A stretch of DNA of 64,000 nt from Bacteroides thetaiotaomicron VPI-5482. GTDB lineage: Bacteria; Bacteroidota; Bacteroidia; Bacteroidales; Bacteroidaceae. The stretch's first letter is position 1. Each line of letters opens with the position of its first letter. The stretch covers positions 1,984,001-2,048,000 of the forward strand of contig NC_004663.1 of NCBI RefSeq assembly GCF_000011065.1. Direction: 5' to 3'. Below, one piece after another: positions 1 through 8,828 of the stretch. A model generated the notes under the pieces. That model was not told the DNA's origin. It saw only the letters and a list, made by a program, of their open reading frames with translations, and made no database searches. The position numbers and the translations under genes are program-made.

Positions 1-478
1 GAGTTTTATTATATTCTTTCAGGAAAGCGTTGATAGAATCACGGAAAAGCAGACTGTTAGCATTATTGTCTTCCATCAGGCCATTTTGAAGTTTATTGCT
101 CAATTCCTGCAAATCCTGTTCCATTTTAGCCAAACGATTGTATTCCTGCTGAGCTCTTTCGGGTGAAAGGAAAGCATTGCTTTCATATTTCTTTTGGAAT
201 TCCTGTTTTTCTTTGTTCAAAGCTGTCATCTTCTGGTTCAGCGTCATGCGAACATTTTCGCTCTTCTTTACCATAGCCTCATTCAAGTCAATACAGAAAT
301 TGTATTTAGCCAACAAGGTATCTATTTCAACATAAGCTATTTTCATTCCAGACAATTCTGCATTAGCCGAAGCCGGAGTAGTTGCAACTTGATTATCAGC
401 TTTGCCGGCGCATTGTGAGAATAAAACGATAAACGCAAGTGCAGCTAAACCGTTCATGAGGTAGTTTATTCTATTCAT
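1..478 (-). CDS. OmpH/Skp-like lipoprotein (partial, 3' end outside window)
   Basis: Reading leftward from an ATG at 476-478, the frame stays open for 159 codons to the window edge, so the C-terminus is missing. The N-terminus has a hydrophobic stretch ending in LFSQC, which fits a lipoprotein signal. After a short Ala/Thr/Pro linker comes MKIAYVEIDTLL, the typical entry to the OmpH/Skp periplasmic chaperone fold. A long charged region rich in Lys, Glu and Gln follows (about residues 70-150), consistent with the coiled-coil tentacles of that family. Family members hold unfolded outer-membrane proteins in the periplasm. The lipid anchor is unlike E. coli Skp but common in Bacteroides homologues. 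It probably shares a transcript with the small gene 26 bp upstream at 505-738. Confidence 0.72.
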   Translation of the reverse strand, partial: MNRINYLMNGLAALAFIVLFSQCAGKADNQVATTPASANAELSGMKIAYVEIDTLLAKYNFCIDLNEAMVKKSENVRMTLNQKMTALNKEKQEFQKKYESNAFLSPERAQQEYNRLAKMEQDLQELSNKLQNGLMEDNNANSLLFRDSINAFLKEYNKT

Positions 479-504
479 AACTCTAAAATATTGTTTTTAA
501 TTAA

Positions 505-738
505 TTAGTTCATACTATCGTTCAAGGCTTTTTCCAACTCATCAATAGAAAAACGTGATTTCTTTTGTGCTTCACGATCCTGCGACTGCGCACAACCAAT
601 TCCTTTCTTACGCAACTCTTTATTACCGCTCACATGACCATTAGGGAACTTCCCCCCCTTCGTAAAGAATACTTTCACCCCCAATAATAGCAGGGAAATA
701 GCAACTATTAACAAAGTTATCAGTATAGTCTCAACCAT
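505..738 (-). CDS. Small conserved membrane protein
   Basis: A 77-residue protein with one N-terminal membrane segment (about residues 3-25), a short basic region, and the motif GHVSGNKELRKKGIGCAQSQ at about 34-53, then a charged tail. I recognise this Gly/Lys/Cys motif as recurrent in small Bacteroidetes membrane proteins of unknown function, from memory only. The topology suggests a short outside end and a cytoplasmic tail, but this is inference. It lies just upstream of the OmpH-like gene and diverges from pepD. Confidence 0.65.
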   Translation of the reverse strand: MVETILITLLIVAISLLLLGVKVFFTKGGKFPNGHVSGNKELRKKGIGCAQSQDREAQKKSRFSIDELEKALNDSMN

Positions 739-758
739 TTCTATTAATTTTGTGAGTG

Positions 759-766
759 CAAAGATA
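759..766 (-). promoter_or_regulatory. Candidate -7 element for the small membrane protein gene
   Basis: Read on the minus strand this is TATCTTTG, matching the Bacteroides sigma-ABfr -7 box TAnnTTTG, about 20 bp before the ATG at 738. I found no good TTTG box at the -33 position. A plus-strand TAATTTTG at 745-752 could serve the divergent pepD gene. Confidence 0.35.
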
Positions 767-870
767 GGCTTTAATGAGAAATGAGTTCAGATAAGTCAAG
801 CAAATTAACCATATTTAGCAATAAGAGGAAGCAAAATGAACCTCCTATTCCTATTATAAAAGAAAAAAGC

Positions 871-2331
871 ATGGAAAAAAAAGACCTTAAGCCGGCTGGC
901 GTATTCAAGTATTTTGAGGAAATCTGCCAAGTGCCGCGTCCTTCCAAGAAGGAAGAGAAAATAATTGCCTACCTAAAGGCATTCGGAGCAAAACATAACC
1001 TGGAGACCAATGTAGATGAAGCAGGAAACGTACTGATCAAAAAGCCTGCCACTCCGGGCAAAGAAAACTTTCAGACTGTCATATTGCAATCGCACATCGA
1101 CATGGTGTGTGAAAAGAACAATGATGTACAGCACGACTTCCTCACCGATCCCATCGAAACAGAAATAGACGGAGAATGGCTGAAAGCCAAAGGAACTACC
1201 CTCGGAGCTGATAACGGTATCGGTGTAGCTACCGAACTGGCTATCCTGGCGGATGACAGCATCGAGCACGGCCCGCTGGAATGCCTGTTCACCGTAGATG
1301 AAGAAACCGGTCTGACCGGAGCTTTCGAGCTGAAAGAAGGTTTCATGAGCGGTGATATTCTGCTGAACCTCGACTCCGAAGATGAAGGAGAAATCTTTAT
1401 CGGATGCGCCGGAGGTATCGACTCCGTTGCAGAGTTTAGTTATAAAGAAGTAGAAGTCCCCGCAGGATATTTCTTCTTCAAAGTAGAAGTAAAAGGACTG
1501 AAAGGCGGACACTCCGGTGGTGATATTCACTTGGGACGGGGCAATGCAAACAAGATACTGAACCGATTCCTGTCCCGAATGGCTAACCGTCAGGATCTGT
1601 ATCTCTGCGAAATAAACGGAGGTAACCTGCGCAATGCCATCCCCCGCGAAGCATACGCTATCTGTGCAGTTCCCGAAGATGCCAAACATGACGTCCGCAC
1701 GGAACTGAATATCTTCACCAGTGAAGTAGAAAACGAACTGGCCGTTACCGAACCGGACCTGAAACTGGTTCTTGAATCGGAAACTCCCCGTAAGATGGCT
1801 ATCGATCAGGATACTACTACCCGCTTGCTGAAAGCATTGTATGCTGCTCCTCACGGTGTATATGCCATGAGTCAGGATATCCCCGGACTGGTAGAGACTT
1901 CAACCAACCTTGCTTCTGTCAAAATGAAACCGAACCATATTATCCGCATCGAAACCAGCCAACGCAGCTCTATCTTATCTGCACGCAATGACATGGCGAA
2001 TACGGTTCGTGCCGTCTTCCAGCTGGCAGGCGCCGATGTGACCTTCGGTGAAGGTTATCCGGGATGGAAGCCGAATCCTCATTCGGCTATCCTCGAAGTG
2101 GCAGCAGAATCTTACAAACGACTTTTCGGTGTAGAGGCGAAAGTGAAAGCAATTCACGCAGGACTGGAATGCGGTCTGTTCCTCGACAAGTATCCGACAT
2201 TAGACATGATTTCTTTCGGACCTACCCTCACCGGAGTACACTCTCCAGACGAACGGATGCACATCCCTTCCGTTGAGAAGTTCTGGAAGCACCTGTTGGA
2301 TATTCTGGCACATGTTCCTGCCAAGAAATAA
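871..2331 (+). CDS. pepD: Aminoacyl-histidine dipeptidase PepD (M20C metallopeptidase)
   Basis: Cytosolic zinc dipeptidase that hydrolyses Xaa-His and other dipeptides. Metal-site motifs are in order: SHIDMV (His near residue 75), LGADNGIG with the bridging Asp, and TVDEETGLTGA with the catalytic Glu pair. The lid-domain motif GGHSGGDIHLGRGN follows near 210. The length of 486 residues is normal for PepD. I chose the ATG at 871 because MEKKDLKPAGVFKYFEEICQVPRPS aligns with the usual family N-terminus. The frame is open back to an ATG at 781, which would add 30 low-complexity Lys/Ser/Pro residues. A TAATTTTG box at 745-752 makes that longer form possible. Confidence 0.93.
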   Translation: MEKKDLKPAGVFKYFEEICQVPRPSKKEEKIIAYLKAFGAKHNLETNVDEAGNVLIKKPATPGKENFQTVILQSHIDMVCEKNNDVQHDFLTDPIETEIDGEWLKAKGTTLGADNGIGVATELAILADDSIEHGPLECLFTVDEETGLTGAFELKEGFMSGDILLNLDSEDEGEIFIGCAGGIDSVAEFSYKEVEVPAGYFFFKVEVKGLKGGHSGGDIHLGRGNANKILNRFLSRMANRQDLYLCEINGGNLRNAIPREAYAICAVPEDAKHDVRTELNIFTSEVENELAVTEPDLKLVLESETPRKMAIDQDTTTRLLKALYAAPHGVYAMSQDIPGLVETSTNLASVKMKPNHIIRIETSQRSSILSARNDMANTVRAVFQLAGADVTFGEGYPGWKPNPHSAILEVAAESYKRLFGVEAKVKAIHAGLECGLFLDKYPTLDMISFGPTLTGVHSPDERMHIPSVEKFWKHLLDILAHVPAKK

Positions 2332-2386
2332 CAGTCAGGTAAGACATCATAGAAAAGATGATGGTGATAGCAGAAAAATATTTGTT

Positions 2387-3508
2387 ATGACCGTCATCTT
2401 TTTTATAATGCTCTTTTTTGTGCCCTCTTATATCATAGGGCAAACATCCTTTACAAGGCAAACTTCCCTTATCGAAAAAGAATCGTTCAGCAATAAACAA
2501 TCTGTTTCCCAAAAGAAGTCTTCCGCTGAAGAACGAATCCCCTTTCGTGTCATGAGCTGGAATGTTGAAAACCTCTTTGATACTCACCACGACACACTAA
2601 AGAACGATAACGAATTTCTCCCCGACGCTATCCGTCACTGGAACTACACCAAGTACAAGAAGAAACTGGCTGATATGGCCCGTGTCATCACTGCCGTCGG
2701 TGAATGGAATCCACCCGCCCTTGTAGGTCTTTGTGAAGTAGAAAACGACAGCGTACTACGTGACCTCACACAACGTTCTCCTTTAAAGGAACTGGGGTAT
2801 CGGTATGTTATGACAAGTTCTCCCGATCTGAGAGGGATTGATGTCGCTTTATTATATCAACGTGACCTATTCAAATTATTATCTTTCCGGTCTATCCCCA
2901 TTCCCTCATTCAAGCATCATCGCCCCACAAGAGATTTACTGCACGTCAGCGGACTATTATTAACCGGAGATACACTTGATGTAATCGTCTGCCATCTGCC
3001 TTCCCGGTCCGGTGGAGCCAAGGAATCAGAACCTTACCGGCTACACGCCGCCCGAATACTACGCACAGAAGCCGACAGTCTGCTGAACATCCGCCTTCAT
3101 CCGCAACTGGTCATCATGGGAGATTTCAATGACTACCCAACCAATAAATCCATCAAAGAGATATTAGAAGCTACTGCCCCCAAACACTCAGTCACCTTCC
3201 CCAATCCCCGAAAACTCTACCATCTGCTTGCCCGAAAAGCAACATCCCGCCATTTTGGCTCCTATAAATATCACGGAGAATGGGGATTGCTCGACCATTT
3301 GATTGTATCCGGCAATTTACTCGATGCTTCCTCTAAATTCTTCACCGGTGAAGACAAGGCAAATGTTGCCCGTCTCCCCTTTCTATTAACTGAAGACAAG
3401 AAATACGGTGACGACGAACCTTTCCGTACCTATAAAGGAATGAAATATCAGGGAGGAATCAGTGATCATCTTCCTATTTACGCAGATTTTGAACTAATTA
3501 TATACTAG
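2387..3508 (+). CDS. Secreted endonuclease/exonuclease/phosphatase-fold protein
   Basis: A 373-residue protein starting with a hydrophobic signal sequence (MTVIFFIMLFFVPSYIIGQ), so probably exported. The EEP fold is shown by MSWNVENLFD near residue 50, the metal-binding Glu in GLCEVEND near 110, IMGDFNDYP near 245, and SDHLPIYADF at the C-terminus. These are the Asn, Glu, Asp-x-Asn and Asp-His positions of the DNase I-like metal-dependent phosphoesterase superfamily. The substrate cannot be told from sequence; DNA, RNA, phospholipid and inositol phosphate are all used in the family. The frame extends 38 codons further upstream into the end of pepD, but the signal peptide makes 2387 the sensible start. 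It begins 55 bp after pepD. Confidence 0.85.
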   Translation: MTVIFFIMLFFVPSYIIGQTSFTRQTSLIEKESFSNKQSVSQKKSSAEERIPFRVMSWNVENLFDTHHDTLKNDNEFLPDAIRHWNYTKYKKKLADMARVITAVGEWNPPALVGLCEVENDSVLRDLTQRSPLKELGYRYVMTSSPDLRGIDVALLYQRDLFKLLSFRSIPIPSFKHHRPTRDLLHVSGLLLTGDTLDVIVCHLPSRSGGAKESEPYRLHAARILRTEADSLLNIRLHPQLVIMGDFNDYPTNKSIKEILEATAPKHSVTFPNPRKLYHLLARKATSRHFGSYKYHGEWGLLDHLIVSGNLLDASSKFFTGEDKANVARLPFLLTEDKKYGDDEPFRTYKGMKYQGGISDHLPIYADFELIIY

Positions 3509-3557
3509 CCGAAAGAGTTTTTTATGTTAATAAACGGGGTTCGATACAAAATTTACT

Positions 3558-3565
3558 TATTTTTG
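3558..3565 (+). promoter_or_regulatory. Candidate -7 element for the ECF sigma gene
   Basis: TATTTTTG matches TAnnTTTG and lies 34 bp before the sigma factor ATG at 3600. No clear -33 TTTG was seen at the 19-21 bp spacing. Confidence 0.35.
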
Positions 3566-3599
3566 CAGGGTTTACAGCATTTACAAAAAAATACCCCCA

Positions 3600-4163
3600 A
3601 TGGAAACCTTTGACGAAAAACAACTTCTGAAGGCTATTAGCGAAGGAGATGAGAAAGCCTTTAAAACTTTCTTCCTATACTACTATCCCCGCATCAAAGG
3701 GTTTATCAACGGACTACTGCAATCGCAGGAAGAGGCCGAAGATTTATCGCAGGACATCTTTCTTACGTTATGGAACAACCGCTCATCTCTCCATACCATC
3801 AATAACCTTAAACCTTATCTTTTCCGCATTTCCAAAAATGCGGTATACCGGCACATCGAACGCGCACTACTGTTCAGGAACTATCAGCAGAAAGAAACTG
3901 AAAAGTATAGCCCGCCACAGGAAAGCAACGAAACAGATGACACCATCCATCTCAAAGAACTCGAACTATTGGTGACAATGGTTGTAGAAAAAATGCCTCC
4001 GCAACGACAGAAAATATATAAGATGAGCCGGGAATCAGGAATGAACAACGAAGAAATAGCCCGCGAACTAGGCATCAACAAACGAACAGTAGAGAACCAC
4101 CTTTCACAAGCACTTACCGACATCCGAAAAATATTATTCATAACCTTTATTCTATTTTTCTAA
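3600..4163 (+). CDS. ECF-type RNA polymerase sigma factor of a SusC/D locus
   Basis: A 187-residue sigma-70 family protein with region 2 (about 25-90, including QEEAEDLSQDIFLTLW) and region 4 (about 130-178, with the helix-turn-helix NNEEIARELGINKRTVENHL). There is no region 3, as expected for ECF sigmas. In Bacteroides these factors sit beside a FecR-like anti-sigma and a SusC carrying an STN domain. Substrate binding at the outer membrane releases the sigma to transcribe the locus. That arrangement is present here: anti-sigma at 4242 and STN-SusC at 5363. Recall places it as BT1617-like; not checked. Confidence 0.93.
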   Translation: METFDEKQLLKAISEGDEKAFKTFFLYYYPRIKGFINGLLQSQEEAEDLSQDIFLTLWNNRSSLHTINNLKPYLFRISKNAVYRHIERALLFRNYQQKETEKYSPPQESNETDDTIHLKELELLVTMVVEKMPPQRQKIYKMSRESGMNNEEIARELGINKRTVENHLSQALTDIRKILFITFILFF

Positions 4164-4241
4164 AAAAAAGTAGCATAGAGACTGTGCGTAATTAATCAGT
4201 TACGTATCTTATATATGTAACCACACCTAAAATGCGCTAAT

Positions 4242-5249
4242 ATGTCGAACGCTCATAAAATAATTAAAAACTTTACTTCCGATAAGTTCAGTCCTGAACT
4301 TAAAGAGAAGTTATGGAAATGGCTTGTCGACTCCAGTGAACAGGCAGAGAAAGAAGAAGCATTGATGGAATTATGGGAAGACCAGAATTTCAAGGCCGAT
4401 GCAGGTACCGAACGTTCTTATCAGAATTTCCGCAGGAAGATTGCCCCCCGACAGCGGAAGGCAACCGCAAGGTATACCTTACGCAGATGGGCGCAAGTGG
4501 CGGCTGTATTATTGATTCCCCTACTCTCTATAGTGGCATCCTACCTATATATACAATCGAATGAAGAGCATACAGAACTTGTCGAGTACTATGTGCCCAG
4601 AGGCGAACAAAAGCAGATTACCTTGCCCGACGGCACCACAGCATACCTCAACTCAGGAACCTTACTGGTCTATCCGCAAAAGTTCACAGGAGATATCCGT
4701 TCGGTATATCTGATAGGAGAAGCCAATTTTGACGTAAAGAAAGACAAGCAACATCCATTCATCGTCAAGACCAACCATCTGAAAGTGAAAGTATTGGGAA
4801 CTAAATTCAACGTACACGCTTATGCGGAAGATGAGAAGACAACCACTACTCTGGAATCGGGCTCTGTAGTCGTTCAGAAAGCAAACAATGAGGATATCAT
4901 CACCCTCACACCCAACGAACAACTGGAATATGACAACCCGTCCGGAGAATTTAATAAAAAGATTATCGACGCCTCTGTCTACTCCGGCTGGACCAGAGGC
5001 GAGCTGAACTTTGCGGCAATGACTCTCAGCGATATTTTCATTACGATAGAGAGAATATACGACATACACATCATCGTCCCTCCGCATCTGGCTACCACCG
5101 ATGTATATACCATCAAGTTCAAACAAAAAGCCCCTATCAAGGAGATCATGAATATCGTGACCAAAACCATAGGAAACATAGACTATAAAGTCGAAGACGA
5201 GAACATTCTCTTAATTTATTCACCCCTAAATAAGAAAGGAGGCCGATAG
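4242..5249 (+). CDS. FecR-type anti-sigma factor
   Basis: A 335-residue inner-membrane regulator. The cytoplasmic N-terminal domain (1-80) would bind the ECF sigma, one membrane helix lies at about 85-104 (VAAVLLIPLLSIVAS), and the periplasmic FecR domain (about 115-335) contains YVPRGEQKQITLPDGT and VLGTKFNVHAY, typical of the family. The last 70 residues resemble the domain that contacts the STN domain of the partner SusC. It lies 78 bp after the sigma gene. Its expected partner is the 5363-8815 transporter. Confidence 0.92.
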   Translation: MSNAHKIIKNFTSDKFSPELKEKLWKWLVDSSEQAEKEEALMELWEDQNFKADAGTERSYQNFRRKIAPRQRKATARYTLRRWAQVAAVLLIPLLSIVASYLYIQSNEEHTELVEYYVPRGEQKQITLPDGTTAYLNSGTLLVYPQKFTGDIRSVYLIGEANFDVKKDKQHPFIVKTNHLKVKVLGTKFNVHAYAEDEKTTTTLESGSVVVQKANNEDIITLTPNEQLEYDNPSGEFNKKIIDASVYSGWTRGELNFAAMTLSDIFITIERIYDIHIIVPPHLATTDVYTIKFKQKAPIKEIMNIVTKTIGNIDYKVEDENILLIYSPLNKKGGR

Positions 5250-5362
5250 ACAGAAAAAAGGGAGTCGATATTTCGCGGATACCAACTCCCCCAAATCAAA
5301 ATTACTTCATTTAAATTAGTTGTGTACACTTAAATTAGTATTAATGATTAACTCACAAAAGT

Positions 5363-8300
5363 ATGAAATTTTATAAATTGTCGGGCATAGGTTATCCCGT
5401 AAAAATTCATAAATTTTATATATTGTTATTCGCTTTATGTTTTTATAACATAGCCTATGGGCAAAATCAGCCAATAACGGTATCTATGAAAAACCAACCT
5501 CTATTAAAAGTATTCGAAATCATTGAAGATCAGACCGAATTTAGTATCGCTTATAATCAGACGAAACTGGACGTGAAACAAAAGGTCAGCGCCAATTTTG
5601 TTAGGGAAGCAGTCTCTTCCGTTCTGAACTCCGTACTCAAAGGAACAGGATTCACTTACAGGCAAGAAGGTAAGCATATTATTATCATTCCTGTCCCGGC
5701 AAAGGCAGAAGCAGCCCCCAACAATACTACTTCTACCCAGCAGTCCATAAAAATACGGGGAACCGTAACAGATGCGCAAGGTGAACCTCTAATTGGAGCA
5801 AACGTTCTGGTCGACGGCAGCAAACAGGCGACCATTACCGACATGAACGGGGAATTCTCACTGGAAGTGCCTGCCAACAGCAAGTTACGGGTTACTTATA
5901 TCGGTTACGTCACACAAGAAGTAACAGTCAAAAACAAGACACTTTTCAACATACAGCTACAGGAAGATACCCAGACTATGGATGAAGTGGTAGTCATCGG
6001 ATTCGGTACACAGAAAAAAGTGAATATGACCGGCGCTGTAGCCTCTGTAAATATCAAAGAGTCGTTGGGCGACCGCCCGATTACCAACGTTTCGGCTGCC
6101 CTACAAGGAGTCGTGCCGGGACTAAAAATTGAATCGACAACGGGAACTCCGGGAGACGACATGACGTACAATATCCGTGGAACAACCTCCATCAATGGTG
6201 GTGAGCCTCTCGTATTGGTCAACAACGTACCGATGGATATCAACATGATTGATCCGCAGGATATTGAATCTGTCTCTATTTTGAAGGATGCCGCTTCCGC
6301 AGCTATCTACGGTGCCCGCGCAGCTTTCGGTGTGATTCTGATTACTACGAAGCAGGGTAAAAAGGACATGGCTCCCAGATTCAATTACAACAACAACTTC
6401 TCTTTCTCGAAAGCATCGGAGCTTCCGCAGAAAGCAAGTCCGTTGGAATCGGTACTGGCGTACAAGGAAATGGGATGGGCAAACGATACCTATGTAGACG
6501 GAAAAAACATCACCCAATGGGAAGGCTACATACGAGACTATCAGGCGAATCCTTCCAATTATCCGAACGGATATATTTTCGACGATCAGGGCAACCTGTT
6601 CCTGATGCGGGAGAATGATATGTTTGCCGATATGATGGATAACTTCGGATTCATGCAGAACCACAGCTTCTCCGTATCGGGAGGCAGCCAGCGTACCAGC
6701 TACCGACTAAGCCTGGGATATACCGGTGAGGACGGCATTCTGGTAACGGACAAAGACAAATTCGACCGTATCAATATGTCCAGCTTCCTGAGTGTCGACG
6801 TAAACAAGTGGCTGACCACCCAACTGGATATCAGATACGCGAACTCCACCCAGAACAAAGTGGAGCAAGGCGGACGAAACGGTGTCTGGGGAAGTGCCAT
6901 GTACTTGCCGTCCTACCACAACATCCTGCCATACGAACAAGACGGCATCGAATATCCTGCCGAAACGTCCGCTACTTTCGTACGCTACGGAGAACCGAGG
7001 GTGATCAAGAAGACCAACCTGCGTACTTTGGGACGTGTCATCATCTCTCCGCTGAAAGGACTGAAAATAACAGGTGAATATACCTACAACCGGATCACCG
7101 AGTACAACCGGATGTACGTCAACAAATACAAGTATATAGGATTCAACTTTACAGGGCTGCTGAACAATGTAGAGAACTCACGTTATGCCCTGACGCAAGG
7201 TTTCACCAATTACAACGCTATTAACGCATTCGCCAATTACGACTTTTCAATAGGTAAACATGATATCTCTATTATGGGTGGTTACAATCAGGAAGAGAGT
7301 CATAAGGAATCGCAATGGTCGCAGCGCACGGACGTATTACTGGAAAATCTGCCGTCGCTCTCCGGTTCTACCGGAACGGCATCCGTCACCGACAGTTTCG
7401 ATGAATATGCTATCAGAGGTTTGTTCTACCGTGTCAATTACACTTACGACGGTAAATACATGTTCGAAGCCAACGGACGCTACGACGGTACATCCCGTTT
7501 CCCGAAAGACAGCCGTTTCGGTTTCTTCCCTTCCTTCTCCGCCGGATGGCGCATTTCGGAAGAAGCATTCATGAAGAATACCAAAAGCTTCCTGTCTAAC
7601 TTGAAACTACGTGCCTCATGGGGCTCTATCGGCAACCAGATCATACTGAAGCCGGACAACACTCCGGAAAACTATCCCTACATCCCTTCCATGTCACCTT
7701 ACTTGACAGAATGGCTGGTGGACGGACAAAAGACGACTACACTGAATGCACCGGCAATGGTCAGCAGCAGTTTCTCGTGGGAAAAGGTATATACACTGGA
7801 CTTCGGAGTCGATTTCGGATTCTTCGACAACCGCTTTAACGGTACTTTCGACTGGTATCGCCGCGACACCAAAGGGATGCTGGCACCCGGTATGGACCTA
7901 CCGTGGGTAGTGGGAGCCACCGCCGCCAAACAGAACGCCGCTGACCTGAAGACGTACGGCTGGGAACTGGAACTGAACTGGAGAGACCGCATCAACAAGG
8001 ACTGGAGCTACCGGATCGGATTCAACCTGTACGACTCACAAAGTGAAATCACGAAATACAATAATGAGACCAACCTGCTAGGCGACAAGATTTACCGCAA
8101 AGGCATGAAAATGGGAGAAATCTGGGGATATGTCACCGACCGCTTCTACACGGAAGACGACTTCAACGCAGACGGTACACTAAAACCGGGAATCCCCATT
8201 CCGAAAGGAGCAGGAAAAGTTTTTCCGGGAGACGTGCTGTATAAGAACTTCGATGACGATACCGAAACCATCTGGAGCGGCGAAGGAACCGCCGACAATC

Positions 8301-8815
8301 CCGGCGACCAGCGTATCATCGGTAACTCGACTCCGCGTTTCCACTACGGCATCACCGCAGGAATCAGCTGGAAAGGACTCGACCTCTCTATCTTCCTCCG
8401 AGGCGTAGGCAAACGGGATTATTGGCGCACCGACCAGATCGCATGGCCTACCGGAGGCTGGGGAAGCCTGTTCAAAGAAACTCTCAACTTCTGGACTCCG
8501 ACTAACACCAATGCCTATTATCCGCGTGTGTATTCCAACGACGGGGTAAACACAAGCTACAACCACTGGAAACAGTCGAAGTATCTCGCCAACGCCTCTT
8601 ACCTGAAACTGCAAAACATCACGCTTTCCTATACCTTGCCCAAAGTATGGTCCCAGCGTCTCTACTTCGACGATGTGAAAGTATTCTTCAGCGGAGAGAA
8701 CCTCTACACGTGGGATCACCTGCCGGAAGGACTGGAAACCGATATGCTGTCAAAAGGTGCCTGGGAATATCCGTTCATGAGAAAATTCTCTTTCGGTATC
8801 AATGTTACATTCTAA
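5363..8815 (+). CDS. SusC-like TonB-dependent transporter with N-terminal STN domain
   Basis: An 1150-residue outer-membrane transporter. In order: signal peptide (about 1-33), STN domain (about 35-112) beginning QPITVSMKNQPLLKVFEII, carboxypeptidase-regulatory-like domain (about 128-200), TonB plug (about 208-335), and a 22-strand barrel to the C-terminal FSFGINVTF. The STN domain is the extra module of transporters that signal to a FecR/ECF-sigma pair, which lie directly upstream. It imports oligosaccharides together with the SusD at 8829. Given the GH20 and sulfatase downstream, the ligand is probably a sulfated, amino-sugar-containing host glycan (inference). Confidence 0.95.
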   Translation: MKFYKLSGIGYPVKIHKFYILLFALCFYNIAYGQNQPITVSMKNQPLLKVFEIIEDQTEFSIAYNQTKLDVKQKVSANFVREAVSSVLNSVLKGTGFTYRQEGKHIIIIPVPAKAEAAPNNTTSTQQSIKIRGTVTDAQGEPLIGANVLVDGSKQATITDMNGEFSLEVPANSKLRVTYIGYVTQEVTVKNKTLFNIQLQEDTQTMDEVVVIGFGTQKKVNMTGAVASVNIKESLGDRPITNVSAALQGVVPGLKIESTTGTPGDDMTYNIRGTTSINGGEPLVLVNNVPMDINMIDPQDIESVSILKDAASAAIYGARAAFGVILITTKQGKKDMAPRFNYNNNFSFSKASELPQKASPLESVLAYKEMGWANDTYVDGKNITQWEGYIRDYQANPSNYPNGYIFDDQGNLFLMRENDMFADMMDNFGFMQNHSFSVSGGSQRTSYRLSLGYTGEDGILVTDKDKFDRINMSSFLSVDVNKWLTTQLDIRYANSTQNKVEQGGRNGVWGSAMYLPSYHNILPYEQDGIEYPAETSATFVRYGEPRVIKKTNLRTLGRVIISPLKGLKITGEYTYNRITEYNRMYVNKYKYIGFNFTGLLNNVENSRYALTQGFTNYNAINAFANYDFSIGKHDISIMGGYNQEESHKESQWSQRTDVLLENLPSLSGSTGTASVTDSFDEYAIRGLFYRVNYTYDGKYMFEANGRYDGTSRFPKDSRFGFFPSFSAGWRISEEAFMKNTKSFLSNLKLRASWGSIGNQIILKPDNTPENYPYIPSMSPYLTEWLVDGQKTTTLNAPAMVSSSFSWEKVYTLDFGVDFGFFDNRFNGTFDWYRRDTKGMLAPGMDLPWVVGATAAKQNAADLKTYGWELELNWRDRINKDWSYRIGFNLYDSQSEITKYNNETNLLGDKIYRKGMKMGEIWGYVTDRFYTEDDFNADGTLKPGIPIPKGAGKVFPGDVLYKNFDDDTETIWSGEGTADNPGDQRIIGNSTPRFHYGITAGISWKGLDLSIFLRGVGKRDYWRTDQIAWPTGGWGSLFKETLNFWTPTNTNAYYPRVYSNDGVNTSYNHWKQSKYLANASYLKLQNITLSYTLPKVWSQRLYFDDVKVFFSGENLYTWDHLPEGLETDMLSKGAWEYPFMRKFSFGINVTF

Positions 8816-8828
8816 TAACCAATGTATT

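Noticed and set aside
973..1854. Long antisense open frame of 293 codons opposite pepD
   Set aside because: It is a mirror of a well-supported gene with clear motifs, has no family features and no promoter. Long antisense frames are expected opposite such coding sequence.
5260..5290. Hairpin GGGAGT/ACTCCC between the anti-sigma and susC genes
   Set aside because: Only a 6-bp stem with a long loop and no T run, so not convincing as a terminator; it could be a leader structure, but the evidence is too thin.
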